The notes beneath the pieces were generated by a model. It saw only the letters and a list, made by a program, of their open reading frames with translations. It was not told the origin of the DNA and did not search any database. 35,293 nucleotides of DNA from Planctomycetota bacterium (GTDB lineage: Bacteria; Planctomycetota; UBA1135; GCA-002748355), in assembly GCA_002685965.1 (NCBI GenBank), contig NYZE01000141.1:1-35293 (forward strand). The letters run 5' to 3'. The stretch's first letter is position 1, and every line of letters starts with the position of its first letter. Shown here piece after piece: positions 17,522-26,842 of this stretch. The translations under genes were made by a program, and so were the position numbers.

Positions 17522-20134
17522 CTAGCGCGTGCCGCCGCCGGCGGTCGTGCGGACGTCCATGAACTCCTTGACGTTGATGATGTGGCCGCGGACCAACACC
17601 ATCAGGCTCGAGTTTTCATCGACCACGCCCTCCTGCTTGAACAGGAAGGAGATGAGCGGCAGGTTCGCGATCCACGGCACCTCGGCGCGGCGCTCGCGGT
17701 TGAGGACCTCGTTGAGACCGCCGATCAGGACTGAGCCGCCGTCCGGCACCTTCACCGTCGTGGCGGCGGAGCGGACCGTCATTTGCGGGAACTGAATCGT
17801 GACCGGCAGGGTCGAGCCCGAGAGCGACGTCGTGAACGTCGGGATCGGGCGCACCAGTTCGGCGACGGTCGGCTGCAGGTCGAGCGTGATGTACTTGCGG
17901 TCGTAGGAGATCGTCGGGCGCACGTCGAGCACGACGCCGTCCTGGATCACGTCGACTTCGGGGTCGGCGATGAACGACGCCGTCGCGACCTCGACCGCGA
18001 AGTCCTTGATGTAGGACGTCTGGTTGATGACTGAGATGTTGGCACGCTGCCCGTTGAGGACGGTCAGCGTCTGGGCGTCCACGACTTCGAGGCTGAGCTT
18101 CTTCTCGACGGCGCGCAGCAGGACGTTGAGCTGCATGTCATCGAGGATCGTGAAGCCGAAGGTCGCGCCACCAGTCGTCGTCAGCAGGTTTCCCAACGCG
18201 TTCTGGAAGAAGTTCTCCGTGCGCCCGCGGAAGTCGCCGTCGAGGCCGTCGTCGTAGAAGAAGCCAGAGTTGGGGTGGGCGTTCGGATCCTGGACGCCGC
18301 CGTTGTCGAGGCCCCGCGAGGCGTTGTTGTTGAGGCCGTTGGTGATGTCGTCGAGTTGTGCGACGGTACCCTTGGCGTTGGCTCCACCGAGGCCACGGAA
18401 GTCGACGCCGAACTCTTGCAGCCAGTTGCGGTCGACGCGCAGGAACTTGGACTCCACCGTGACGAGGCTCGTCTGGAACTTGCGCAGGTCGTTCAGGAAC
18501 TGCTCGACCTTGGCCTGCACCTCGGGGGTGTGGACGACGAGCATGTTGCCGCCCGTGACTTCGATCGAGACGCCGTCAGCGCCCCACAGGCCGCGTGCGA
18601 CGGACTCCTGAACCAACGTCTGCAGCGCTTCCGGCTCGACGAAGCGGACCTTGTCGCCGACTTCACCACCGGCGCGCGGCTCTTCTTCGTCCTCCTCGCC
18701 ACCGATCGGCAGCGTCTTGATCTGCGGCCCGGCGAAGTTCGTGATCGGGAACGTCAGGTCCGCAATCTCGTGGATTCGCGGGGTCGGCGTGCCGAGCGAC
18801 TTGGCCTTGGTTGTCATGATGACCGCGCCGTCCTGGACGATCCAAGCCAGCTGGTCCTCGCTGCGCGAGCACATGATGTTGAGGAAGTTCTTCAGCGTGA
18901 TTGGTGCGCCGATGTCCAGTACCAGCACCAGGCTGCTGCCGTCGATGATCTCCTTGGCCTCGGGCGAGATCAGGATTGGCACGCCGCGTACCCAGTCGTT
19001 GAGGCGCGCGACGACTTCCTGGTAGGCGCCGGAGGTTTCGTCGAACTTGATCTCCTTCGGCAGGCGGGTCGTCTCGACGGCGCGCTCGATGGCGATCGTG
19101 TCGGCGTCCTTGGTGGCGGCGATCATCTCGCTGGCCGATGCGCGGGCGCGCAGGGTCGTGATGCGGTTCCAGTAGGCCGGGTCCGGTGCGGTCAGGATGT
19201 CGCTGTAGGGAACCTTGCGCTCTTCGTTTGCCTCGATGAAGCGACGGAACTCCTTGGCCTTGTCGACGAGGTAGTTGTCGTCGACCTGGTTGAAGAAGCC
19301 CTTCTGGGCCGCGGCCGCAAGCTGGCGAGCGATCTCGTGGTTCGGCGCAACCTTGAGTGCTTCTCTGGCGAGGTCACGCGCTTGGCGGAAGTCGCGCGTC
19401 TCGTAGGCGCGCGTGCCCTTGGACAGCAGCGAGTCGGTGCGCTCCTTGCGCCGCCGGGCCAGGATCTCTTCTTCGCGCTGCGCGGCCTCGAAGGCTTCAC
19501 GCTGCGCGGACTCGGTCTTGGCCTTGTCGGCCTGGGCGCGCTCGAGGTCGGCGCGTTGCAGCAGGCTGGCGGTCGTCTCCGGAATGCTCTTCCAATCGAG
19601 ACGCTTGCCGCCGATCTCGATCATCAGCTCGACTTGGCGCAGGTTGCGTATGGCCTTGTCGTAGTCCCCGCCTGCCATCAGCGCCTTGGCGTCGTCGATC
19701 AGTTTCTTGGCCTTGGCCTTGTCGCGCTCGATGCGGATCTGCTGCAGTTGCTCCATGTGCGCGGCCCACGAGTCAATCTCGCCGGTGCGCTTGCCGAGCA
19801 GTCGTTGCACCTCGGCCAACTGCTTGCGCAGGTCGGGGTGATCCTTGTCGAGGTCGAGGGCTTTCAGGAGTGTGCCCTCCGCATCGGCGATGCGGTTCTC
19901 TTGCACCAACCGCTTTGACTTGCGCAGTGCATCCTGGATCAGGAAGTTGCGTTGCTGGCCTGCGAGCGAACCCTGAGGGTCTTGCGTGCTTGCGTCCGGC
20001 TCGGGCTGTGAAGCCGGCCCAGTATCGGTCGTGGACTCGGTCTCGGTCTCGGTGTTCGTGGTGTTGCACGAGAACGCCAGCAGCGAGACACAAAGGACCA
20101 AGCCGGTCAAAGTGCGGAGCTTCACGACGGACAT
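17522..20134 (-). CDS. Secretin-like outer-membrane protein with N-terminal helical/TPR region (secretin A)
   Basis: An 870-residue protein starting at ATG 20134, with AAAGG about 7 nt upstream. A signal sequence ends in LLAFSC (Cys23), suggesting a lipoprotein although the box is imperfect. An acidic Thr/Glu linker follows, then a helical TPR-like region (about 60-280) with a charged coiled coil near 195-235. An STN/N0-like domain covers about 380-445 (LKNFLNIMCSRSEDQLAWIV). A secretin N-type domain lies near 505-555 (GVSIEVTGGNMLVVHTPEV). The secretin beta domain runs about 555-855, with KFLRVDRNWLQEFGVDFRG, VPDGGSVLIGGL and the signature VPWIANLPLISFLFKQ. Secretins form gated outer-membrane rings. 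It is a clear paralog of secretin B at 27116-29791; both share DFRGLG, FRGRTEN/FGRTEN and PIPTFTTSL. Confidence 0.85.
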   Translation of the reverse strand: MSVVKLRTLTGLVLCVSLLAFSCNTTNTETETESTTDTGPASQPEPDASTQDPQGSLAGQQRNFLIQDALRKSKRLVQENRIADAEGTLLKALDLDKDHPDLRKQLAEVQRLLGKRTGEIDSWAAHMEQLQQIRIERDKAKAKKLIDDAKALMAGGDYDKAIRNLRQVELMIEIGGKRLDWKSIPETTASLLQRADLERAQADKAKTESAQREAFEAAQREEEILARRRKERTDSLLSKGTRAYETRDFRQARDLAREALKVAPNHEIARQLAAAAQKGFFNQVDDNYLVDKAKEFRRFIEANEERKVPYSDILTAPDPAYWNRITTLRARASASEMIAATKDADTIAIERAVETTRLPKEIKFDETSGAYQEVVARLNDWVRGVPILISPEAKEIIDGSSLVLVLDIGAPITLKNFLNIMCSRSEDQLAWIVQDGAVIMTTKAKSLGTPTPRIHEIADLTFPITNFAGPQIKTLPIGGEEDEEEPRAGGEVGDKVRFVEPEALQTLVQESVARGLWGADGVSIEVTGGNMLVVHTPEVQAKVEQFLNDLRKFQTSLVTVESKFLRVDRNWLQEFGVDFRGLGGANAKGTVAQLDDITNGLNNNASRGLDNGGVQDPNAHPNSGFFYDDGLDGDFRGRTENFFQNALGNLLTTTGGATFGFTILDDMQLNVLLRAVEKKLSLEVVDAQTLTVLNGQRANISVINQTSYIKDFAVEVATASFIADPEVDVIQDGVVLDVRPTISYDRKYITLDLQPTVAELVRPIPTFTTSLSGSTLPVTIQFPQMTVRSAATTVKVPDGGSVLIGGLNEVLNRERRAEVPWIANLPLISFLFKQEGVVDENSSLMVLVRGHIINVKEFMDVRTTAGGGTR

Positions 20135-20454
20135 CTTCAGCCTTTCGATTCGACGGTCGGTTGCACACGCCAGCTGCGGCAAACCGTGCATCTCAAGTGA
20201 ATCTCAGTGAGCGAGTCTTGGGCGATCCACAGACGCGGGGGAGTTGGCGTGGACTGCCTAGAACAGGGTCTCCGGGGGAGATCGCGGCAGGGGGCTACCG
20301 GCAAGTAATTCGGAGGAAAGCTAGCAGAGCGGCGGGGGCCGGAACAGCCTTTTATGTCCTTGCGGGAACCGGCTTTGGCGTGCTCTTCGGCCAGCGCCAA
20401 CGGCCGCTGAGACCCGGCGCCCACGCCTCTTGTGAGACCCCCCAAGGGCAACCT
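20135..20454. other. Non-coding leader region upstream of secretin A
   Basis: About 320 nt between the secretin A start and the degraded ExbD remnant. No convincing reading frame, RNA gene or clear promoter was recognised. The secretin A ribosome site (AAAGG) lies at its lower edge. Confidence 0.4.
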
Positions 20455-20690
20455 CCTCCCAGTGGCCTCGCCGCCGCCAAGAGTGATGTCCTCTAAGCCC
20501 GCCTCGAGCGCGAGATCGATCGCTTCGGTGACGTCGCCTCAGGCGATGCCAGGGTCGCCCCTGACGGTGATGGTGTGGGCCCGAGCCACCCCGGACGTCC
20601 CCCTGCCCGCCTGGACCCCAACCCTGGCCGGGTGCCTTCAGGACGTCGCTCAGGTCGCGTTGCGAGTCATCGTTGCGAGTCAACGGGCGC
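20455..20690 (-). pseudogene. Degraded C-terminal remnant of an ExbD/TolR gene
   Basis: On the minus strand this stretch translates to a recognisable ExbD C-terminal domain: ARAHTITVRGDPGIA, a TGA stop, then GDVTEAIDLALEAGLEDI and TLGGGEATG. It matches the end of the adjacent intact gene (ARPITIKTSAG, GDVTELIDTAIDSGFEEI, TFGGGEGT). A segment like its earlier part (DLSDVLKA against ELERVLRK) appears in another frame, so there is at least one frameshift as well as the stop. At DNA level 20461-20540 and 20741-20820 are similar over most positions, offset by 280 bp. It is either a partial tandem duplicate or the end of a decayed third ExbD gene; no transmembrane segment remains. Confidence 0.7.
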
Positions 20691-20714
20691 GTTGACGCAG
20701 CAGTCTTCGGCTGA

Positions 20715-21269
20715 TTACTTCGCGTTCGGGTTCTTGCGAGTGCCCTCGCCGCCGCCAAAGGTGATCTCCTCGAAGCCCGAGTCGATCGCGGTATCGATCA
20801 GCTCGGTTACGTCGCCGTAGGTCACTCCCGCACTCGTCTTGATCGTGATCGGACGGGCCGTGGACTTGCCCTTCGCGTCGGTGACCTTGACCTTGACGGC
20901 CTTGCGCAGCACACGCTCGAGTTCCGGTATTGTCGAGATGCGGCGCGCGTTGACAAAGTAAGCGACCTTGTGTCCTTCGAGCTCGAAGCGACGCGGGTCG
21001 TGCTTGCTCTTGACCTGCTTGCCCCAGTTGACCTGGGCGACGCGGATGTCGAGCTTCTCGATCGGCATGGCCTGGCTCGTGTTGACGCCGACGTCCTTGG
21101 GCAGGTTCGTTGCGAGCTTGCCCTCCAGGGTCTTGAACTCGAGGCAGAGGAAGAAGATCAGCAGGAGGAACACGACGTCGATCATCGGCGTCAGGTTCAT
21201 CTCCGCTTCTTCGAACTTCTTCTTCTTGGCCTTCTTCCTCTTGCGCTTCTGGTAATCGTGATAGTTCAC
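20715..21269 (-). CDS. ExbD/TolR family protein (second copy)
   Basis: A 184-residue biopolymer-transport protein. A very basic cytoplasmic N-terminus (KRKRKKAKKKK) precedes the single transmembrane helix LTPMIDVVFLLLIFFLCLEF, with the family's proton-relay aspartate at residue 31. The periplasmic domain ends in ITIKTSAGVTYGDVTELIDT and a GGGEGTRK tail. It should work with the ExbB-like channel and the other ExbD-like protein to convert proton-motive force into movement or energy across the periplasm. Its ATG overlaps the stop of the upstream exbD (ATGA), so the two are translated together. The periplasmic part is longer than in E. coli ExbD, with an insertion around residues 60-110. Confidence 0.92.
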   Translation of the reverse strand: MNYHDYQKRKRKKAKKKKFEEAEMNLTPMIDVVFLLLIFFLCLEFKTLEGKLATNLPKDVGVNTSQAMPIEKLDIRVAQVNWGKQVKSKHDPRRFELEGHKVAYFVNARRISTIPELERVLRKAVKVKVTDAKGKSTARPITIKTSAGVTYGDVTELIDTAIDSGFEEITFGGGEGTRKNPNAK

Positions 21270-21766
21270 TGCTTACCGCCTTTCTGCTCCGGCTCACCAA
21301 CGGCGAGTTCGAGCCGCCAGATCAGGACGTCCTTCTGCCCGCAGGTCTCCATGATCTTCGCGATGTGGTGCATTTCGGTCCATTTGTCGGCCCGAATCAG
21401 CAGCGGATCGTCTGGCAGCTTCATCTGCACGGCGGGGTCGTACTTCTTCTCCATGAGGTTCTTGGCGAAGTGTGCGAGTAGGTCCTGCAGCTTCTTGCGG
21501 CTGTCCCCGTCGACGTCCTCCTTGTAGAAGGTCTGGCGCTTGTAGATGACCTCGCCGTCCTGCAGGACGTTGACGATTGGGCGCACCTTCCCGGGAGGGG
21601 GCTCATCCGGCACCGCGAACCGCGCACGTGGCAGCACGACTGGCTCGAGCTCTTGGTTCTGCAAGTCGATGACCAAGAAGAAGAAGATGATCAACTGAAA
21701 GACGCAGTCGATCATCGGCGTCATGTCCATCTCGGCTTCTTCTTCGCGAAGACTGGCTGCACTCAT
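21266..21766 (-). CDS. ExbD/TolR family protein (first copy)
   Basis: A 166-residue ExbD homolog with a short N-terminus and the transmembrane segment MTPMIDCVFQLIIFFFLVIDL, with the essential aspartate at residue 20. The periplasmic region contains GKVRPIVNVLQDGEVIYK and DDPLLIRADKWTEMHHIAKI, the second matching the family's 'I.AD...v...v' motif. It is diverged from the following copy, so the pair probably form a functional heteromer and not a recent duplicate. It lies 93 nt after the ExbB-like gene. Confidence 0.92.
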   Translation of the reverse strand: MSAASLREEEAEMDMTPMIDCVFQLIIFFFLVIDLQNQELEPVVLPRARFAVPDEPPPGKVRPIVNVLQDGEVIYKRQTFYKEDVDGDSRKKLQDLLAHFAKNLMEKKYDPAVQMKLPDDPLLIRADKWTEMHHIAKIMETCGQKDVLIWRLELAVGEPEQKGGKQ

Positions 21767-21859
21767 CGCTGTCTCCCGACCGTGCTCGAGTGGTTCGAAT
21801 GCCCCCGTGCCAGATGGAATAGGTCCAGGTGGAACAGATACTGCGGGGCGGACACTGCT

Positions 21860-22585
21860 CTACTTCACCTTCTCGCGGAAGCGCTCGAAGAGGTCCTCGA
21901 CGATGGCGCCGATTTCGAGCGACGCCGTGATGACCCGGTTCTTGAAGAAGACATAGGCGGCGGTCACGGGGATGGCGACGGTCAGGCCGAGCAGCGTCGT
22001 GACGAGCGCGCCCTTGATACCTGCCGCGAGGTCGTTCGGCTTGACGGACGGCTTCGACGCGATCTCGCCGAAGGTCGTGATCATGCCGTTGACGGTGCCA
22101 AGCAGCCCCATCATCGGGGCGACTGCGGCGACGAGTGAAAGCCAGCCGATCTTCTGGTGCAGCTGGATCTCCTCTTCCTCGTGCATCTCGTCAAACGAGA
22201 TCTGCATCGTCTCGAAGCTGTGCCCGAGCTTGCCGAGGCCAGCGCTTACGACGTTGGTCAGGAAGCAAGCTTCGGCTTCGCAGATGTCGACGGCTTCCTG
22301 CCACTTCTGCTCTTCGAACAGTGCCTCGATCTCGTCGATGAGGTGTGGCGGTGCCAGCTTGTCGCGCTTGACCGACATGAAGTGCTCGATGACGAGCGCC
22401 AGCGCGAGGACGGACAGGAGAACAATCAGCCAGCCAATGAGGCCGGCGTTCTCGATGATGTCCGACATCATGCTCGGTGATGCGGTCGCCTCACCGTCCT
22501 GCGCGGAGGCAGAGGGTGCGATGAGGGCGAGGGCAAGACCCGGCACGGCGACGGAGCGGAAGAAAGCAAAGGGCGATCGCAGCAT
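21860..22585 (-). CDS. MotA/TolQ/ExbB proton-channel family protein
   Basis: A 241-residue protein starting at ATG 22585, about 12 nt after a GGAGAG site; a longer frame to 22654 adds unrelated residues. Unusually for E. coli-type ExbB, the N-terminus is a signal peptide (ALALIAPSASAQ). Three membrane helices follow: WLIVLLSVLALALVIEHF at about 52-69, then WLSLVAAVAPMMGLLGTVNG and LVTTLLGLTVAIPVTAAYVF. The GLLGTVNGM and LLGLTVAIP motifs are the family's channel-lining region. It is the stator channel of a motor with the two ExbD proteins. The cytoplasmic loop carries an acidic stretch (MHEEEEIQLHQK). Confidence 0.92.
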   Translation of the reverse strand: MLRSPFAFFRSVAVPGLALALIAPSASAQDGEATASPSMMSDIIENAGLIGWLIVLLSVLALALVIEHFMSVKRDKLAPPHLIDEIEALFEEQKWQEAVDICEAEACFLTNVVSAGLGKLGHSFETMQISFDEMHEEEEIQLHQKIGWLSLVAAVAPMMGLLGTVNGMITTFGEIASKPSVKPNDLAAGIKGALVTTLLGLTVAIPVTAAYVFFKNRVITASLEIGAIVEDLFERFREKVK

Positions 22586-22824
22586 CGTTTGACACACTCT
22601 CCGTGATCTGCGGGAGAACCCGGCCAAACACCCGGGGGGACGGGGGTGGGGCACGTAACTCCCTGGCTACAACGAACCGTTTGAAAAGAGGTTCGAACCC
22701 GAAGCCTCGAAAATCGTGTGGGGCGAGACGAGGAGCGGTTGCGTAGTTTGCCGCCTGGAGTCGGCTCAGGAAAGGGGGTACTTCGGGGGCTGATCAGGGC
22801 AGTGTGCCCGTGACCAAGCTCCCG

Positions 22825-23952
22825 CTACTTCTTCAGGGCCAAACGGGCGCGCAGCGCCCAGCGGCTCCCGGAATAACGCGCAATGACGTGCTTGAAGAAG
22901 GCGTCGGCTCGCGTGCCAAAGTCCTGGCCCTCGCGGTCCTTGCCGAGTTCCAGCAGGCAGCGGCCGAGGTAGTAGAGCGACTTCGCGGTGGCATCACCGT
23001 CCATCACGTCGGTTGCCGAGACCTCGGCGAACGCGGATTGCGCTTCCAGGACGGCTCTCACGTCCTTCTTGGCCACGGCGGCCTCGAACCTGGCCTGGGC
23101 CAGGCCAGCCGCCGCCGCCGCCGCGAGACCAGGGTCGTTGACGCCCTGCCTCTTGAGGCCGCTGAAGAAGCGCTGCGCTTCCTGCAGGTTCTTCTGCGCG
23201 ATGTGGCACTCACCGACGCCGACCTTGGCGGCGATCTCCAGGGCGCGCAGCGACGGGTCGTCGGCGGCTCCGGCCGCTTGCAGCGTGGCCGCGGCGGCCA
23301 GGTACGACGTGCGCGCTTCGGCGAACTTCTTCTGCGCGACCATCGCTTGACCCTGCCCGAACTTGGCCCTCGCAGTGGCGCGGGCGCCGAGGCTCTTGGC
23401 GGTGGCGTCGGCTTCGAGCTTCTTGAAGCCTGCCAGGGCCTTGTCAGGGTTCTTGGCGAGCAACCAGGCCTTGCCAGCGACGTCCTGAGCCTGTGTCGAG
23501 AGGCGGTGGTCGGCATTGGCGGCGAGCCATGTGTCGAGGGCGTTGGCCGCGAGGTCTGCCTTGGCCGGGTCCGACGCTGCGGCGAGGAACAGGGCTTCGG
23601 CGGCCCGGAACGAGGCGTGCGCCTTCAACGAGGCCCGCTCTGAGCTCGTTGCGGTCTCCTGGAACAGATTCGCGGCCTGGGCGAAGTCACCACGCTCGAC
23701 CGCGAATAAGGCGCGCTGCCAGCTCTCGCCGGCATTGCCCCACTCGATCGAGACCACTTGGGAGGAGGGGATGCTCTGGTCCTTCTTGCGCGCCTTGTAG
23801 GTGACTTCCTTCAGCGTCTCCGACAGGACGTTTGCGCGACGGATCACTTGACCGCTCGTGTGAATGGTGTCGGTCCCGGTCTTCTTGCCCTGCGCCAACA
23901 CCGGCAGGGCCAGGCCCACGCACGCTGCGGAGCATGCGATTCGACTCAGCAT
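22825..23952 (-). CDS. Exported TPR-type protein
   Basis: A 375-residue protein with a signal peptide (SAACVGLALPVLAQ) and otherwise alpha-helical, alanine-rich sequence. Helical pairs of TPR type recur through most of the chain, for example FAVERGDFAQAANLFQETA, LLAKNPDKALAGFKKL and YLGRCLLELGKDREGQDF. The region just after the signal (TSGQVIRRANVLSETLKEV) looks like a short beta-rich segment that could be a separate small domain. No catalytic motif is visible. It lies 43 nt after the larger TPR protein and before the ExbB gene, so it is probably a periplasmic scaffold of the same machine. Confidence 0.75.
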   Translation of the reverse strand: MLSRIACSAACVGLALPVLAQGKKTGTDTIHTSGQVIRRANVLSETLKEVTYKARKKDQSIPSSQVVSIEWGNAGESWQRALFAVERGDFAQAANLFQETATSSERASLKAHASFRAAEALFLAAASDPAKADLAANALDTWLAANADHRLSTQAQDVAGKAWLLAKNPDKALAGFKKLEADATAKSLGARATARAKFGQGQAMVAQKKFAEARTSYLAAAATLQAAGAADDPSLRALEIAAKVGVGECHIAQKNLQEAQRFFSGLKRQGVNDPGLAAAAAAGLAQARFEAAVAKKDVRAVLEAQSAFAEVSATDVMDGDATAKSLYYLGRCLLELGKDREGQDFGTRADAFFKHVIARYSGSRWALRARLALKK

Positions 23953-23995
23953 CCTGTCTCCCCTCTCTGTGACCGCGTCTCTGTGACCGCGCCGA

Positions 23996-26842
23996 TCATG
24001 GCCGCAACCTCTGGAACAGCACGACCAGGTCCAGGCCGGGCTTGCCGAACTTCTTGAGCGTCGCGAAGTCCTCGTCGCCCTCGGCGATGCGGTAGAAGCT
24101 GAGGGCGGCGCGTTGGTAGTCGCTGTCCTTGGTCATGAGCTTCAGGCTCATGTCGAGGCAGGCGAGCTGGTGGGAGTACCACTCCAGGGTGTACTTCTTG
24201 ACCTTGGCCTTGATGTACTTGCCGTAGTCCTGGAACAACAGATCGTAGGCATCCTTGAAGCGGCTCAGGCCCAGCGGCCGGCGCAGTTGGCCGCTCTCGT
24301 CGAAGCGGCACCAACCGCCCAGTGCGCGGATCTTCAGCCGCTTGAGCGCGTAGCTGTTCGGTCGCGTCTTGAGCGAGTCATTGACGTAAGTCAGCGCCGT
24401 GCGGAAGTCTCCCTTCTGCATCTTGATCTCGGCTAACTCCGGCTTGACGAAGTTGTTGAGGCGCCCCTTGAAAGCCTCGTTTTTGCCGTGCACGGCCAGG
24501 ATCTTGGTGAGGAAGAACTCGGCCCGATCCCAGTTCCGGATGCGCGCTGCGTATTTTGACGAGTTGCGCAGCAGCCCGTAGTCGGGTTGGCGTTCCATTG
24601 CCGTGTAGTTGTTGGCAAACGTCAGCGTCCTGAGGACCTCGGCGCGGAGTCGGGCCTGTGCCGTGCGCGCATCCTTCGCCTTTGCGGGATCGTTACCGAT
24701 CGCCTTGATCTCCTGCTCGATGGCATTAATGGTCGAGCCGTGTGCGTTGAAGAGGACGATTGCGAGGTTGGTCAGCAGTGAGCTGTCCGGGAACTGCTTG
24801 CGTAGCTTGGCGTACTCGGTCTCCGCGTCGCCGATTCGTTCGAGGTCCACGAGTGACTTGACGAGTTCGTAGGTGGCGCGTACCGCATAGCCTCGGCGGA
24901 TGCTGCCGTAGTCCTTGGCGTAGTTCTGAAAGGCCTGGACGACGTCCTTTTTCTTGGCGGGTTCAGCCGCGCGTCTGGCGCCGTCCGGCGTGTTGCCGCG
25001 CCCGAACGCCTCGTCGGCGAGCATCATGCCGCGGTAGAAGTGGGCGTCTGCCTGCGCCATCTGACGTAGCTGGCGGCGCTGTTCCTGGTCCGTGCCGGAG
25101 GGCTTGTGCAGTGGGTCTGCAATCCACCTGAGGTAACGGTCAAGGACCTGGCGTGCACCGGCGAAGTCGCCTTTCTTCCACAGGGCGAAGGCGATCGTGG
25201 TCTGGGCGACCTCGTATTCCTTGGTTGTCTCGGCGACGGTTTGCAGCTCCTTGACCGCTGCGTCGAAGTCGTGTTTTTCGATCAGCGAGCCCGCCTTCTT
25301 GAAGCGGATCTTGTCGCCCTCGGTGGCACCGGCGAAGCGTACGATGACCTGGTCGGCGCGGTCGGCGAGGCGCTGGTAGAGGGTGTCGTTCTTCTGGCGC
25401 TTGAGGAGGCGCGTTGCGCGTCCAAGATCATTGGCGACGCGGCCGGGCAGGTCCGGGTCTTCGGTCGTACGGCCGAAGCGCCGCAGCCCTTCCATGAAGG
25501 CGTAGGTGGCCTCGAGGTAGCGGCTCTTGACCGCGAACGAGATGCCGATTTGGCGGTAGGCGGAGAGGCCGTACTTCGACTCCTCGGCCTGGGTCGACAG
25601 CGAACGCAGCACACGCTTGAAGCCGCGGATGGCAGCTTGCTGCTTGCCGGACTGCAAGTCGCCGGTCGCCGCCTGCATGAGTGCGTCCGCGCCGACCTCG
25701 ATGCCGCTGGAGGAGAGCACCTGGTTGATGATTCCGCGCGCACGCAGGCCGACGAAGTCGGCAGCGTGTCGTTGCGCAATGGCCTTCGCGACCTCCAGTG
25801 CGTCGGTGATGTTCTTCTTGCCGCCGCTGTCGACCAATGCGCGGGCGCCGTTGAGCAGGACGACGTCAGCGATCATCGGGTTGGTCGGGAACTCGAGGTC
25901 GTCGCGCGTCGCCTTGTAGGCCTTGACCGCGGCCAGCGCCTCGGGCAGCTGGCCTTCGCGCACGTGCACCTCGGTCAAGTACCTGTAGGCCTCCTCCAGG
26001 AAGCGGAAGAGCAACGCTTGCGACGACAGGCCGATCGGGTTCCGCGTGTCCTTGATCCGCTCGAGGCAGAGTTCCACCGTGCCCTGGTAGGTGTCGAGCG
26101 CATCGGCGGTCTGGCCCTGCACGTCCATGGCGACGCCCATTTCGAGGAGCCCCTTGACGCCGATCGCGGTCTCTTCGCCGACCTCGATGACCATGCTCTC
26201 GAGTTCCTGGATCGCTTCCATTGACTTGACCTCTCGGTCCTTCTCGACGGTCTTGGCCCACTCGCGCAGCAGGGTGCCCTTGCGCATCCACGACAGGTAG
26301 AAGGCGGCCTTGGACTTGCTGTTCTTGTTCTTGGTGGCCTCGAGCTGCTGCATCGCGCTGTTGCAAGCCTTGATGCCGCTCTGGAACACGTTGAGCGCTT
26401 CTTCTTCGAGCGACTTCTTCTTGTCGGGGTCGCGTTCGACCTGAATCGCGTCCGACAGGAAGCGACCGTAGTACTCACAAGCTTCTGCTTGCGAGGCCAG
26501 TACCTCGGTGGCGCCCTCCTCACGGCCGAACTGCGACAGGTAGTCGTCGAACTTCTGTAGCGCTTCTGCCAGGACGCCCTTGCGCTTGTCCAGGTCGCGG
26601 ATGCGTCGGGCGCCGAGGTAGAGGACTTCGGCGTGAATGTGGGCAAGGCGGCGCAGCGCCTCGTCGTTGCCTGCAAGCTCCTGGCGCATTTCGCTCAGAC
26701 GCGCCTGCGCCAGGTCGACAAAGCCCCAATCCTTGGCCAGGCCGCGCAGAAAGGCGGCTTCCTGCTTGAGCCCCTGCGCGTCCTGAGCCGGTAGGGCGCT
26801 AGGCGCCGCGCATGCTAGGACAGCAAGACAGCGAAGATACAT
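23996..26842 (-). CDS. Large exported TPR protein
   Basis: A 948-residue protein starting at ATG 26842, 8 nt after GAGGAG. The signal peptide is LRCLAVLACAAPSALPAQ. The remainder is a solenoid of degenerate TPR-like helix pairs without a recognisable enzyme domain; examples are DVQGQTADALDTYQGTVEL, KSRYLEATYAFMEGLRRFG and MQKGDFRTALTYVNDSLKT. It should act as a periplasmic scaffold, holding partners such as the secretin-like proteins or the ExbD domains. It stands between secretin B and the smaller TPR gene, all in one direction. The function is not known from sequence. Confidence 0.78.
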   Translation of the reverse strand: MYLRCLAVLACAAPSALPAQDAQGLKQEAAFLRGLAKDWGFVDLAQARLSEMRQELAGNDEALRRLAHIHAEVLYLGARRIRDLDKRKGVLAEALQKFDDYLSQFGREEGATEVLASQAEACEYYGRFLSDAIQVERDPDKKKSLEEEALNVFQSGIKACNSAMQQLEATKNKNSKSKAAFYLSWMRKGTLLREWAKTVEKDREVKSMEAIQELESMVIEVGEETAIGVKGLLEMGVAMDVQGQTADALDTYQGTVELCLERIKDTRNPIGLSSQALLFRFLEEAYRYLTEVHVREGQLPEALAAVKAYKATRDDLEFPTNPMIADVVLLNGARALVDSGGKKNITDALEVAKAIAQRHAADFVGLRARGIINQVLSSSGIEVGADALMQAATGDLQSGKQQAAIRGFKRVLRSLSTQAEESKYGLSAYRQIGISFAVKSRYLEATYAFMEGLRRFGRTTEDPDLPGRVANDLGRATRLLKRQKNDTLYQRLADRADQVIVRFAGATEGDKIRFKKAGSLIEKHDFDAAVKELQTVAETTKEYEVAQTTIAFALWKKGDFAGARQVLDRYLRWIADPLHKPSGTDQEQRRQLRQMAQADAHFYRGMMLADEAFGRGNTPDGARRAAEPAKKKDVVQAFQNYAKDYGSIRRGYAVRATYELVKSLVDLERIGDAETEYAKLRKQFPDSSLLTNLAIVLFNAHGSTINAIEQEIKAIGNDPAKAKDARTAQARLRAEVLRTLTFANNYTAMERQPDYGLLRNSSKYAARIRNWDRAEFFLTKILAVHGKNEAFKGRLNNFVKPELAEIKMQKGDFRTALTYVNDSLKTRPNSYALKRLKIRALGGWCRFDESGQLRRPLGLSRFKDAYDLLFQDYGKYIKAKVKKYTLEWYSHQLACLDMSLKLMTKDSDYQRAALSFYRIAEGDEDFATLKKFGKPGLDLVVLFQRLRP

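Noticed and set aside
18275..19918. Long plus-strand frame (547 codons) opposite secretin A
   Set aside because: Antisense to a clear secretin-like gene; Leu/Val/Asp-rich composition is the shadow of the minus-strand codons.
22687..22705. GGTTCGAACCC resembling a tRNA T-arm loop
   Set aside because: The flanking bases do not form a 5-bp T stem on either strand and no anticodon arm or acceptor stem could be built around it.
22797..22809. GGGCA-GTG-TGCCC hairpin as terminator after the TPR gene
   Set aside because: Only 5 bp with no T tract on the minus strand; too weak to call.
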